Positions 41,944 through 52,360 of a stretch of DNA of 64,000 nt are shown here, piece after piece. A program made the position numbers and the translations under genes. Under the pieces are notes generated by a model. The model did no database searches, was not told where the DNA came from, and saw only the letters and a list, made by a program, of their open reading frames with translations. The first letter of the stretch is position 1; every line of letters starts with the position of its first letter. Origin of the DNA: Orlajensenia sp037404875 (GTDB lineage Bacteria; Actinomycetota; Actinomycetes; Actinomycetales; Microbacteriaceae). The DNA lies in NCBI RefSeq assembly GCF_037404875.1, contig NZ_JBBELO010000026.1:17224-81223 (forward strand). The letters are read 5' to 3'.

Positions 41944-42327
41944 ATGGCCGACTGGACTCCAGAGGAACTGCAGAAGATCGGTGCGGCGGAAGAGATCGGC
42001 ATCGCCTCTCGACGCGCCGACGGATCGCTGCGTCCATACGTCACCATCTGGGCGGTCAGGGCGGGCGACGAGCTCTACGTCCGTTCCGCCTACGGCTCGG
42101 ACAACCCGTGGTACCGTCGCGCGCTCGCCAGCGGGCGGGGCAGCATCCGCGCCGCGGGAGTGGAACGCGACGTCGAGTTCGCGGATGCCGAGGACGCCGC
42201 CCAGGACGACATCGACGCGGCGTACCACGCCAAGTACGACCGGCACGGTCCGCGCATCGTGGGGACGGTCGTCGGTGAGAAGTCGCACGGCGTGACCCTG
42301 AGGCTGGTGCCCGTCGACGCGTCCTGA
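41944..42327 (+). CDS. DUF2255 family protein
   Basis: 127 residues beginning MADWTPEELQKIGAAEEIGIASRRADGSLRPYVTIWAVRAGDELYVRSAYG, the outline of a split-barrel flavin- or F420-binding-like fold; this matches DUF2255. No cofactor residues can be proved from sequence. GAGCGGGTGA lies before ATG 41944; an in-frame ATG at 41872 would add 24 unconserved residues. It is divergent from nrtR and directly precedes the glycine riboswitch. Confidence 0.82.
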   Translation: MADWTPEELQKIGAAEEIGIASRRADGSLRPYVTIWAVRAGDELYVRSAYGSDNPWYRRALASGRGSIRAAGVERDVEFADAEDAAQDDIDAAYHAKYDRHGPRIVGTVVGEKSHGVTLRLVPVDAS

Positions 42328-42344
42328 GGCCGTCGGGGTGCCGC

Positions 42345-42350
42345 TAGACT
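42345..42350 (+). promoter_or_regulatory. -10 element of the gcv operon
   Basis: TAGACT 18 bp after the DUF2255 stop. Transcription from about 42357 would include the whole riboswitch. Confidence 0.5.
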
Positions 42351-42356
42351 GGCCCC

Positions 42357-42575
42357 ACAATCTCATATCGGGCCATCGACGCCTTGCGGGAGAGCCGGTT
42401 CGCCGGCACCGACGGAGCAAGCCTCCCCGCCAATCTCTCAGGTCACCACACCGCAAAGACGAGGCCACTCTGAAAAGCGGATGCCTGCCGTACAGGGCAT
42501 CCCGCCGACGGTGAAAGCTCCCCGCGACGAACGCGAAGCGAAACTCTCAGGCAGAAACGACAGAGGGGGAGTTCC
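42357..42575 (+). ncRNA. Tandem glycine riboswitch upstream of gcvT
   Basis: Two glycine aptamers in series. The first has GCGGGAGAGCCGG (42386-42398), GACGGAGCAAGCCTCCCCGC and AATCTCTCAGGTCACC (about 42432-42447). The second begins near CTCTGAAAAGCGGATGCC, has the matching CGCCGACGGTGAAAGCTCC core and closes with AAACTCTCAGGCAGAAACGACAGAGG; CTCTG (about 42468-42472) and CAGAG (42561-42565) form its P1 stem. The order of GGAGAG-like, ACGG-GCAAG/GAAAGC and CTCTCAGG motifs is diagnostic. Glycine binding to tandem aptamers normally turns on gcv expression. Confidence 0.93.
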
Positions 42576-42617
42576 CAGCGGTCTCGACCGCGCCGCTTGC
42601 GCATCCCTGGAGAACTC

Positions 42618-43772
42618 GTGTCCGACCGACTCAGCCCCCTGCACCAGACGCACGTCGATGCCGGCGCGAGCTTCACCGACTTCGCCGGCTGGCAGATGCC
42701 GGTGCGCTACTCGAGCGATCTCGCCGAGCACCACGCCGTGCGCACCCACGCGGGCCTCTTCGACCTGTCCCACATGGGGGAGATCCTCGTGGTCGGGCCC
42801 GAGGCTGCCGCCTCGCTCGACTACGCGCTCGCCGGCGCGCTCTCGGCCATCGAGATCGGCCAGGCGAAGTACACCCTGCTGCTGGGTCGCGAGGGCGGCG
42901 TGCTCGATGACCTCGTGGTCTACCGCACCGGCGAGGACCGCTACCTCGTGGTCGCGAACGCCTCCAACCGCGAACTCGTGGCCGAGGAGCTGCGCGATCG
43001 CACAGCGCCGTTCGAGGCCGACGTGCAGGACGAGAGCGATGAGATCGCGCTCATCGCTCTCCAGGGGCCCGAGGCCCTCGACATCCTGCAGCAGACCCCT
43101 GGATTCGGAGTGCAGGGCCCTGGCAACGACGCCGACGACTTCATCGCGGCCGTCGCCGCGCTGCGCTACTACCGCTGCATCGCCGCGGAGTTCGAGGGTG
43201 GCCCGGTGCTCGTTGCCCGCACCGGCTACACCGGCGAGGACGGCTTCGAGATCTACGTCGGCGTCGCGCGTGCCGCGCGCATCTGGCGGGCACTGCAGGA
43301 GACCGGCGGCCCCCGCGTGGTGCCGGCCGGCCTGGCCAGCCGCGACACCCTTCGACTCGAGGCCGGGATGCCGTTGTACGGACATGAGCTGGGAACCGAC
43401 ATCCATCCCGCCCAAGCCGGCCTCGGCCGGGTCGTGGCCCTCGCCAAGAAGGGCGATTTCGTCGGCAGATCGGCCGCCGAGGCCGGCCCCGACGGGGACG
43501 CGCCCGTGCTCGTCGGCCTCGCGGCGGAGGGCCGCCGCGCGGGCAGGGCCGGCTACGACGTCTACGCGACCCCGGCTGCCGAGGGCGACGATGAGCCGCC
43601 AGCCGGAATCGTGACGAGCGGAGCGCTCTCGCCGACACTCGGGCATCCGATCGCCATGGCCTATGTTCACCCCGACCTGGCTGCCGAGGGCACGGAGCTC
43701 TACATCGACGTGCGCGGGACCCGCATCCCCGCCAGAGTCGTGCCCCTTCCCTTCTACAAGCGCCAGAAGTAA
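42618..43772 (+). CDS. gcvT: Glycine cleavage system T protein (aminomethyltransferase)
   Basis: 384 residues; transfers the methylene from H-protein-bound aminomethyl to tetrahydrofolate, releasing ammonia. Family motifs: SPLHQTHVDAGASFTDFAGWQMPVRY, DLSHMGEILV, VARTGYTGEDGFEIYV, GLASRDTLRLEAGMPLYGHEL (folate-contacting region). GTG 42618 has CTGGAGAA upstream; an in-frame TTG at 42597 would extend it by 7 residues. It lies about 40 nt after the riboswitch. Confidence 0.95.
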   Translation: MSDRLSPLHQTHVDAGASFTDFAGWQMPVRYSSDLAEHHAVRTHAGLFDLSHMGEILVVGPEAAASLDYALAGALSAIEIGQAKYTLLLGREGGVLDDLVVYRTGEDRYLVVANASNRELVAEELRDRTAPFEADVQDESDEIALIALQGPEALDILQQTPGFGVQGPGNDADDFIAAVAALRYYRCIAAEFEGGPVLVARTGYTGEDGFEIYVGVARAARIWRALQETGGPRVVPAGLASRDTLRLEAGMPLYGHELGTDIHPAQAGLGRVVALAKKGDFVGRSAAEAGPDGDAPVLVGLAAEGRRAGRAGYDVYATPAAEGDDEPPAGIVTSGALSPTLGHPIAMAYVHPDLAAEGTELYIDVRGTRIPARVVPLPFYKRQK

Positions 43773-43796
43773 ACCCCCCTCGAGAGGACGCAGCAC

Positions 43797-44171
43797 GTGG
43801 CTGACAAGACCGAACTGAAGTACACCGCCGAGCACGAGTGGGTGCTCGTCGAGGGGGAGATCGCCACCATCGGCATCACCGCCTACGCAGCCGACAAGCT
43901 CGGCGACGTCGTGTTCGTCGACCTGCCGAGCGTCGGCACCGAGATCTCGGGTGGCACCGTCGTCGGCGAGATCGAGTCCACGAAATCGGTCGGAGAGCTG
44001 TTCGCGCCGGTCGACGGTGAGGTCACCGAGACCAACGATGCGGTCACGGCGAGCCCGGAACTGCTGAACAGCGACCCCTTCGGCGAGGGCTGGCTCGTCA
44101 AGGTGCGGTTCACCGAGCTGCCCCCGCTGCTCTCGTTCGACGAGTACTCGGCGATCGTCGGCGGAGAGTAA
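43797..44171 (+). CDS. gcvH: Glycine cleavage system H protein
   Basis: 124 residues. The lipoyl carrier shuttles the aminomethyl group among P, T and L proteins. The lipoylated lysine is K63 in EIESTKSVGELFAPVDG; the domain ends with WLVKVRFTELPPLLSFDEY. GTG start with GAGAGGA upstream, 24 nt after gcvT and 6 nt before gcvP. Confidence 0.97.
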   Translation: MADKTELKYTAEHEWVLVEGEIATIGITAYAADKLGDVVFVDLPSVGTEISGGTVVGEIESTKSVGELFAPVDGEVTETNDAVTASPELLNSDPFGEGWLVKVRFTELPPLLSFDEYSAIVGGE

Positions 44172-44177
44172 GGCACG

Positions 44178-47138
<2,961 letters not shown>

Positions 47139-47184
47139 TCGCCCGGGGCGATTCCGGTAGCATTCCGGCCCCTCCCGGCGTAGC

Positions 47185-47217
47185 GTTGCGATCGGCGCAG
47201 GGTTGCGATCGGCGCAG
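47185..47217. repeat. Tandem 16/17-bp direct repeat
   Basis: GTTGCGATCGGCGCAG occurs at 47185-47200 and 47202-47217 with one base between. It lies in the gap between gcvP and the next gene, just before its ribosome-binding site. Each unit contains CGATCG, a palindromic core. Confidence 0.75.
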
Positions 47218-47253
47218 CGCTGCCTCGCCTGCGGCCAGGCATCGGGAGGGTCC

Positions 47254-47739
47254 GTGAATCTCGTAGATCTCATGTGGACGGGCGTCGAGGTCGGCTTCGT
47301 CGCCCTCATCATCGGCTTGGCCGCGATCGGCAACAGGCTGAGCCTGGAGTCGCGGGCGGCCGCCCTGCAACGCCGCGATCCGGGTACCGCAGCGGCATTG
47401 CGCCAGGCCCAGGCCGTGAGCGACCACGCCTACGGCGTCGCGCAGTGGATACCCGAGGTCATCATCGTGTGCACGCCCTCGCGGCGTGCCGCCTTCGCTT
47501 CGGACGATGAGGCGATCGCCCAGGCCGATCCCCGTGTGGCTCCTCGGCCTGAGGCCGCGCAGGCGGCGGTCGTGACGCGTCGCGTGCTCGAGCTGCCGGC
47601 ATCCGCCGACCGGCACGCGAAGCACCTCGCGCGCCGCACCTACCGGGTATCCCGCGTCAGTGGAAGAGGCCCGGCCACCAGGCGACAGCGAGCGGATACC
47701 CCACGAACGAGACGATATCGAGTAGAGCGTGCGCGATGA
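47254..47739 (+). CDS. Hypothetical membrane-anchored protein
   Basis: 161 residues from GTG 47254 with CGGGAGGG 6 nt upstream. One N-terminal helix (about 7-24, WTGVEVGFVALIIGLAAIG) is followed by a charged and Ala-rich domain with AYGVAQWIPEVIIVC. Codon use is normal to about 47640. After that the product becomes an Arg-rich string (SRVSGRGPATRRQRADTPRTRRYRVERAR) and overlaps the convergent CPBP gene by 83 bp, so the natural stop may have been lost by a frameshift or point change. I recognise no family. Confidence 0.55.
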   Translation: MNLVDLMWTGVEVGFVALIIGLAAIGNRLSLESRAAALQRRDPGTAAALRQAQAVSDHAYGVAQWIPEVIIVCTPSRRAAFASDDEAIAQADPRVAPRPEAAQAAVVTRRVLELPASADRHAKHLARRTYRVSRVSGRGPATRRQRADTPRTRRYRVERAR

Positions 47740-48445
47740 CGAGGGGCATGACGCGGCCCCACCGGGCATAGCACCATCCGAACACGACCCCCATCGCGGC
47801 ATTGCCGAGGAACGGGCCGAAGCCCTGGTAGAGGTGGTAGCTGCCGCGCAGCAGCGCCGCTGAGAGGATGATGCTCCAGCGGCCCCAGCCCAGTTGCCGC
47901 AGGCGCGTGAAGAGGTAGCCGACCACGATCACCTCCTCCGTCAACGCGGCACGCAATGCGGACAGTACGAGGATGGGCACGCTCCACCAGTGCGGATCCA
48001 GGGGCGAGGCCTGCACGTCGACCGTGATGCCGACGAGGCGCCCGAGGGCGTAGAGGCCGAGCCCGGGCACGCCGATCACGGCGGCCAGCCCGAGACCGGC
48101 GAGCGCGTCGCGCCCCGGTCGTCGCAGGTCGAAGCCGATACGCCGGAACGGGCTGCGCCCGGGCTGCCAGAGAAGGTAGAGCACGAGCGCGACGGCGAAC
48201 AATCCGAAGAAGACGTCGAGGAACTGGTAGGTGAAGTCCAGCCACTCGCGGGTGGACTGGGCGGGATTCAGCGCGGCGGACTGGTCGGCCAGCGGCTTCT
48301 CATCCGTCACGCGGGCGATGATCGCGACGATCGAATAGACGGCCGATGCGCCGAGCGAGAGCCCGAGCACGATCACGATCTCGGTCCAGGTGCGCGACCG
48401 CGACATCGGCTCGGATGCCGGGGGCTGCACCGATGAGTCGCTCAC
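47657..48445 (-). CDS. CPBP-family intramembrane metalloprotease
   Basis: 262 residues with about 7-8 helices. The CPBP (CAAX protease/bacteriocin-processing, ABI) motifs are present: motif 1 TEEVIVVGYLFTRL with the Glu pair, motif 2 SYHLYQG with its His, and motif 3 VIAHALLDIVSFVG. The family includes immunity proteins and prenyl-protein proteases; no bacteriocin gene is near. GTG 48445 is preceded by GAGAGGATGGGG; an internal ATG (MSRSRTW) is possible. Confidence 0.9.
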   Translation of the reverse strand: MSDSSVQPPASEPMSRSRTWTEIVIVLGLSLGASAVYSIVAIIARVTDEKPLADQSAALNPAQSTREWLDFTYQFLDVFFGLFAVALVLYLLWQPGRSPFRRIGFDLRRPGRDALAGLGLAAVIGVPGLGLYALGRLVGITVDVQASPLDPHWWSVPILVLSALRAALTEEVIVVGYLFTRLRQLGWGRWSIILSAALLRGSYHLYQGFGPFLGNAAMGVVFGWCYARWGRVMPLVIAHALLDIVSFVGYPLAVAWWPGLFH

Positions 48446-48583
48446 GAGGCCCCATCCTCTCACCGGAACGCGGAGTCGCCTGCCAGGAACGGACGGCGCA
48501 CGCAACTTTGTTGCAGCAAGTGGCGTCGCAGCACCGGAAGGGAGGCCGGTTGGTTTCTGATGTGTAACGTTTGCGCCCGGAGT

Positions 48584-48612
48584 TTGGTTTCTCGACCTCT
48601 CCTCCATACTTT
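48584..48612 (+). promoter_or_regulatory. Promoter of the oligopeptide ABC operon
   Basis: -35 TTGGTT (48584-48589), 17-bp spacer, -10 TACTTT (48607-48612), about 60 nt before the oppA-like gene. The sequence TTGGTTTCT also occurs at about 48550, 34 bp upstream, so a repressor or activator site could overlap the -35. The rest of 48446-48583 shows nothing I can name. Confidence 0.6.
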
Positions 48613-48678
48613 TAGATTCATTGGCGCTCGCGCGCGCTCGAAAACCGTGCCGCCGTCGCCCACTTCACAGGAGGAAAA

Positions 48679-50301
48679 TTGAGAAACAAGAGATTTGGCG
48701 TAGCAGCCATTGCTCTTGCCGCGGCAGGCGCCCTCGCGCTGTCCGGCTGCAGCACGGGAAGCGGCGACACCGCCTCGACGGGTTCCTCGTCGGCCGTCAT
48801 CACCACGAACGGCTCCGAGCCCCAGAACCCGCTGATCCCGACGAACACCAACGAAACGGGTGGCGGCAAGATCCTCGACGAGATCTTCGCCGGTCTGGTG
48901 TACTACGACGCCAAGGGCAAGCCGGTCAACGACATGGCCGAGTCCATCAAGACCGACGATGCGCAGCACTACACGATCAAGATCAAGTCGGGTCAGAAGT
49001 TCACCAACGGTGAGCCCGTGACCGCTGAGTCCTTCGTGAAGGCATGGAACTACGGCGCCGCCAAGGACAACAACCAGCTCTCCAGCTACTTCTTCGAGTC
49101 GATCGAGGGCTTCAGCTACGACGAGAACGTCGCCGAGCTGCCCGGCCTGAAGGTCGTGGACGACAACACCTTCACGGTCGACCTCGTTCAGCCCGAGTCG
49201 GACTTCCCCCTGCGTCTCGGCTACTCCGCGTTCTACCCGCTGCCCGAGGCGGCGTGGAAGGACCTCGACGCCTTCGGCCAGAACCCCATCGGCAACGGCC
49301 CGTACAAGCTCGACGGCAAGAGCGCCTGGAAGCACAACGAGAAGATCTCCCTCGTCAAGAACGATGACTACAAGGGCGGACGTGTTCCCAAGAACGGCGG
49401 CCTCGACATCATCTTCTACGCCACCCAGGACGCGTCGTACGCCGACCTCCAGGGCGGCAACCTCGACGTGGTCGACCAGATCCCCACGAGCGCACTGGGC
49501 AGCTACCAGGACGACTTCCCGGACCACTCGGTGAACCAGGCCGCGGCGATCTTCCAGTCGTTCACGATCCCGGCCCGCCTGCCCCACTTCTCGGGTGAGG
49601 AAGGAAACCTGCGTCGCCAGGCCATCTCGCTGGCGATCAACCGCAAGCAGATCACCGACGTGATCTTCTCGGGCACCCGCACCCCCGCGCACGACTTCAC
49701 CTCGCCCGTCATCGACGGCTACTCGGAGAAGCTCAAGGGCGCGGACGTGCTGGACTACAACGCCGACAAGGCGAAGGAACTGTGGGCCAAGGCCGACGCC
49801 ATCTCCCCGTGGGACGGCACCTTCAAGATCGCCTACAACGCCGACGGTGGACACCAGGACTGGGTCGACGCCACGACGAACTCGATCAAGAACGTGCTCG
49901 GCATCGACGCCTCCGGCGACCCGTACCCCACGTTCGCCGAGGCGCGCACGAAGATCACCGACCGCTCCATCCAGACGGCGTTCCGCACCGGTTGGCAGGC
50001 CGACTACCCGGCCCTGTACAACTTCCTCGGCCCGCTCTACGGCACGGGCGCAGGCTCGAACGACGGCGACTACTCCAACCCCAAGGTTGACGAGCTGCTG
50101 AAGGAAGGCCTCGCAGAGACCGACCTCGATGCCGCCAACAAGAAGTTCCAGGACGTTCAGGAGATCCTCTTCCAGGACCTTCCCGCCATCCCGCTGTGGT
50201 ACTCCACGGTGAACGGCGCCTGGAGCGACAAGGTGTCGGACGTCCAGTTCGGCTGGAACTCGGTGCCGCTCTACTACGCGATCACCAAGGCCGGCAAGTA
50301 A
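48679..50301 (+). CDS. Peptide ABC transporter substrate-binding lipoprotein (OppA/DppA family)
   Basis: 540 residues, SBP family 5. Lipoprotein signal MRNKRFGVAAIALAAAGALALSGC with lipidated Cys24. The mature protein begins with a Ser/Thr/Gly linker and has the family motif VTAESFVKAWNYGA (about 114-127). TTG start with a strong AGGAGGA ribosome-binding site. It captures oligopeptides outside the membrane. The following hairpin (50349-50375) separates it from the permease genes and probably lets it be made in excess. Confidence 0.95.
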   Translation: MRNKRFGVAAIALAAAGALALSGCSTGSGDTASTGSSSAVITTNGSEPQNPLIPTNTNETGGGKILDEIFAGLVYYDAKGKPVNDMAESIKTDDAQHYTIKIKSGQKFTNGEPVTAESFVKAWNYGAAKDNNQLSSYFFESIEGFSYDENVAELPGLKVVDDNTFTVDLVQPESDFPLRLGYSAFYPLPEAAWKDLDAFGQNPIGNGPYKLDGKSAWKHNEKISLVKNDDYKGGRVPKNGGLDIIFYATQDASYADLQGGNLDVVDQIPTSALGSYQDDFPDHSVNQAAAIFQSFTIPARLPHFSGEEGNLRRQAISLAINRKQITDVIFSGTRTPAHDFTSPVIDGYSEKLKGADVLDYNADKAKELWAKADAISPWDGTFKIAYNADGGHQDWVDATTNSIKNVLGIDASGDPYPTFAEARTKITDRSIQTAFRTGWQADYPALYNFLGPLYGTGAGSNDGDYSNPKVDELLKEGLAETDLDAANKKFQDVQEILFQDLPAIPLWYSTVNGAWSDKVSDVQFGWNSVPLYYAITKAGK

Positions 50302-50348
50302 TTCTCGCTGGGCACCGCTTGGGGGTTAGAATCCCTGAGACGTTGCGT

Positions 50349-50375
50349 GGGGCGGCAGCTAAGAGCTGCCGCCCC
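50349..50375 (+). terminator. Strong hairpin after the binding-protein gene (attenuator or 3' stabiliser)
   Basis: GGGGCGGCAGCT (50349-50360) and AGCTGCCGCCCC (50364-50375) form a perfect 12-bp stem with an AAG loop. Only ATTCCC follows, so it is not a classical U-tract terminator; partial termination or protection of the upstream mRNA end would explain more binding protein than permease. Confidence 0.75.
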
Positions 50376-50445
50376 ATTCCCACGCTCGCCGATGCTCGTC
50401 ACGCGCTACCGCGTTAAGCTGGATCGGTCGAGGTTGTCCGACAGT

Positions 50446-50489
50446 TAGGTTCCACTCTCATGCCTGAATCCCCGGATAGCGGGGCCTGA
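50446..50489 (+). promoter_or_regulatory. Possible internal promoter and 9-residue upstream ORF before the permease genes
   Basis: TAGGTT (50446-50451) lies 8 nt before an ATG at 50460 that opens a 9-codon frame (MPESPDSGA) ending at 50489, 4 nt before the permease ATG. CCCCG (50470-50474) and CGGGG (50480-50484) form a hairpin within it. The permease gene has no clear ribosome-binding site, so its translation could depend on ribosomes leaving this small frame. Confidence 0.35.
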
Positions 50490-50493
50490 TCCC

Positions 50494-51423
50494 ATGGCCG
50501 GCTACATTCTCCGTCGCATCCTGCAGGCCGTTCCGGTGCTGCTCGGCACGACGTTCCTCATCTACTTCATGGTCTTCGCCATGCCGGGCGACCCCATCGT
50601 CGCCCTGTTCGGCGACAAGACGCCGAACCCCGCGGTCCTGGCCGACCTGCGCGCCCGGTACCACCTGGACCAGCCGTTCATCGTCCAGTACTTCATCTTC
50701 CTGGGCAACATCCTGCACGGCGACCTCGGTGTCTCGTTCTCGGGTCAGCCCGTTGCCGAGATCCTCGCGCAGACCTTCCCCGTCACGCTGCGGCTGGCCT
50801 TGATCGCCGTTCTCATCGAGATGGTCGCCGGCATCGGCATCGGCCTCGTGAGCGGCCTGCGCAAGGGCGGCATCTTCGACGCCTCGTCGCTCGTCGTCAG
50901 CCTCGTGCTCATCTCGCTGCCGATCTTCGTGATCGCCTTCGTGCTGCAATGGCTGCTCGGTATCAAGCTGGGATGGTTCCGGACCACCGTTGGCACTGGC
51001 GCCCCGATTCAGGACCTCATACTCCCGGCGATCGTGCTCGCCACGATCAGCTTCGCGCAGATCATGCGATTGACCCGTTCGAGCGTGATCGAGACCGGCG
51101 GCCAGGACTTCGTGCGCACCGCGGCGAGCAAGGGCCTCAGCCGCCGGCGCATCGTTCCCGTGCACATCCTGCGCAACTCGCTGATCCCGGTCGTGACCTA
51201 CCTGGCTGTGGACTTCGGAACGCTGATGGTCGGAGCGACGGTCACCGAGGGCATCTTCAACGTGCCCGGCGTTGGACGAACTCTCTACCAGGCCATCATC
51301 CGCGGTGAGGGTCCGACCGTCGTGTCGTTCGTCACCGTCATGGTGCTGATCTACCTCGTGGTGAACCTGCTGGTGGATCTGCTCTACGCCGTGCTCGACC
51401 CGAGGATCCGCTATGCCAAGTAA
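50494..51423 (+). CDS. Peptide ABC transporter permease (DppB/OppB type)
   Basis: 309 residues, six predicted helices. GYILRRILQAVPVLLGTTFLIYFMVF is the typical first helix; the coupling loop with RTAASKGLSRRRIVPVHILRNSLIPVVTY is the EAA-like motif that contacts the ATPase. It ends overlapping the next permease by 11 bases. Confidence 0.95.
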   Translation: MAGYILRRILQAVPVLLGTTFLIYFMVFAMPGDPIVALFGDKTPNPAVLADLRARYHLDQPFIVQYFIFLGNILHGDLGVSFSGQPVAEILAQTFPVTLRLALIAVLIEMVAGIGIGLVSGLRKGGIFDASSLVVSLVLISLPIFVIAFVLQWLLGIKLGWFRTTVGTGAPIQDLILPAIVLATISFAQIMRLTRSSVIETGGQDFVRTAASKGLSRRRIVPVHILRNSLIPVVTYLAVDFGTLMVGATVTEGIFNVPGVGRTLYQAIIRGEGPTVVSFVTVMVLIYLVVNLLVDLLYAVLDPRIRYAK

Positions 51424-52360
51424 GACCAGAACCTTCGAACACTACGTCGCCCCGGTCGAGGAGACGCCGCTCGTCGCGATCGACTCCGTCAAGACCGAGG
51501 GCAAGCCGTCCAACCTCTGGATCGACGCCTGGCACGACGTGCGCAAGCGCGCCATGTTCTGGATCTCATCGGTGCTCATCGTGCTCATTGTGGTCGTTGC
51601 GCTGTTCCCCAGCCTGTTCACGAGCGTGGACCCGCGCTACTGCAACCTCGACTTCAGCAACCAGGGCCCCTCGAACGGGCACTGGCTGGGGTACACGAAG
51701 CAGGGCTGCGACGTCTACGCGCGCATCATCTTCGGCACGTCGACGTCGCTCTCGGTGGGCATCATCGTGACCGTGCTCGTCGCGGTGCTCGGCATCGTCT
51801 TCGGCGCCTTCGCCGGCTTCTACGGCGGCTGGGTCGACGCGGTGCTCTCGCGCGTCGGCGACATCTTCTTCTCGATCCCCTACATCCTGGCCGCCGTGGT
51901 CATCATGTCGGTGTTCTCGGCCTACCGCAGCGTGTGGATCATCTCGCTGGCCATCGGCATCTTCGCCTGGCCATCGACCGCGCGCGTGCTGAGGGCGGAG
52001 ATCCTGCGGGTGAAGAATGCCGACTTCGTCATGGCGGCGACCGCCCTGGGCGTGTCGCGGTTCCGCATCCTGGTGCGGCACGTGCTGCCCAACTCGATCG
52101 CTCCGGTCATCGTCGTGACGACGATCTCGCTCGCTGCGGCGATCGTGGCAGAAGCAACCCTCTCCTTCCTCGGAGTGGGATTGCCGCCGACGACGATGTC
52201 GTGGGGCAATGACATCAGCCAGGCCCAGAACGACCTGCGCAACAACCCGATGACCCTGATCTACCCGTCCCTCGCGCTCTCGATCACCGTGCTGAGCTTC
52301 ATCATGCTCGGTGAGGTCGTTCGCGATGCGCTCGACCCGAAGGCGAGGGCCCAGCGATGA
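51413..52360 (+). CDS. Peptide ABC transporter permease (DppC/OppC type)
   Basis: 315 residues. A cytosolic N-terminus of about 45 residues, helix 1 (MFWISSVLIVLIVVVALFPSLF), an extracytoplasmic segment with two Cys (DPRYCNLDF, TKQGCDVYAR), then LGTSTSLSVGIIVT-type transmembrane domain. The EAA-like loop is MAATALGVSRFRILVRHVLPNSIAPVIV. Its stop overlaps the ATPase start (ATGA). Confidence 0.95.
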   Translation: MPSKTRTFEHYVAPVEETPLVAIDSVKTEGKPSNLWIDAWHDVRKRAMFWISSVLIVLIVVVALFPSLFTSVDPRYCNLDFSNQGPSNGHWLGYTKQGCDVYARIIFGTSTSLSVGIIVTVLVAVLGIVFGAFAGFYGGWVDAVLSRVGDIFFSIPYILAAVVIMSVFSAYRSVWIISLAIGIFAWPSTARVLRAEILRVKNADFVMAATALGVSRFRILVRHVLPNSIAPVIVVTTISLAAAIVAEATLSFLGVGLPPTTMSWGNDISQAQNDLRNNPMTLIYPSLALSITVLSFIMLGEVVRDALDPKARAQR

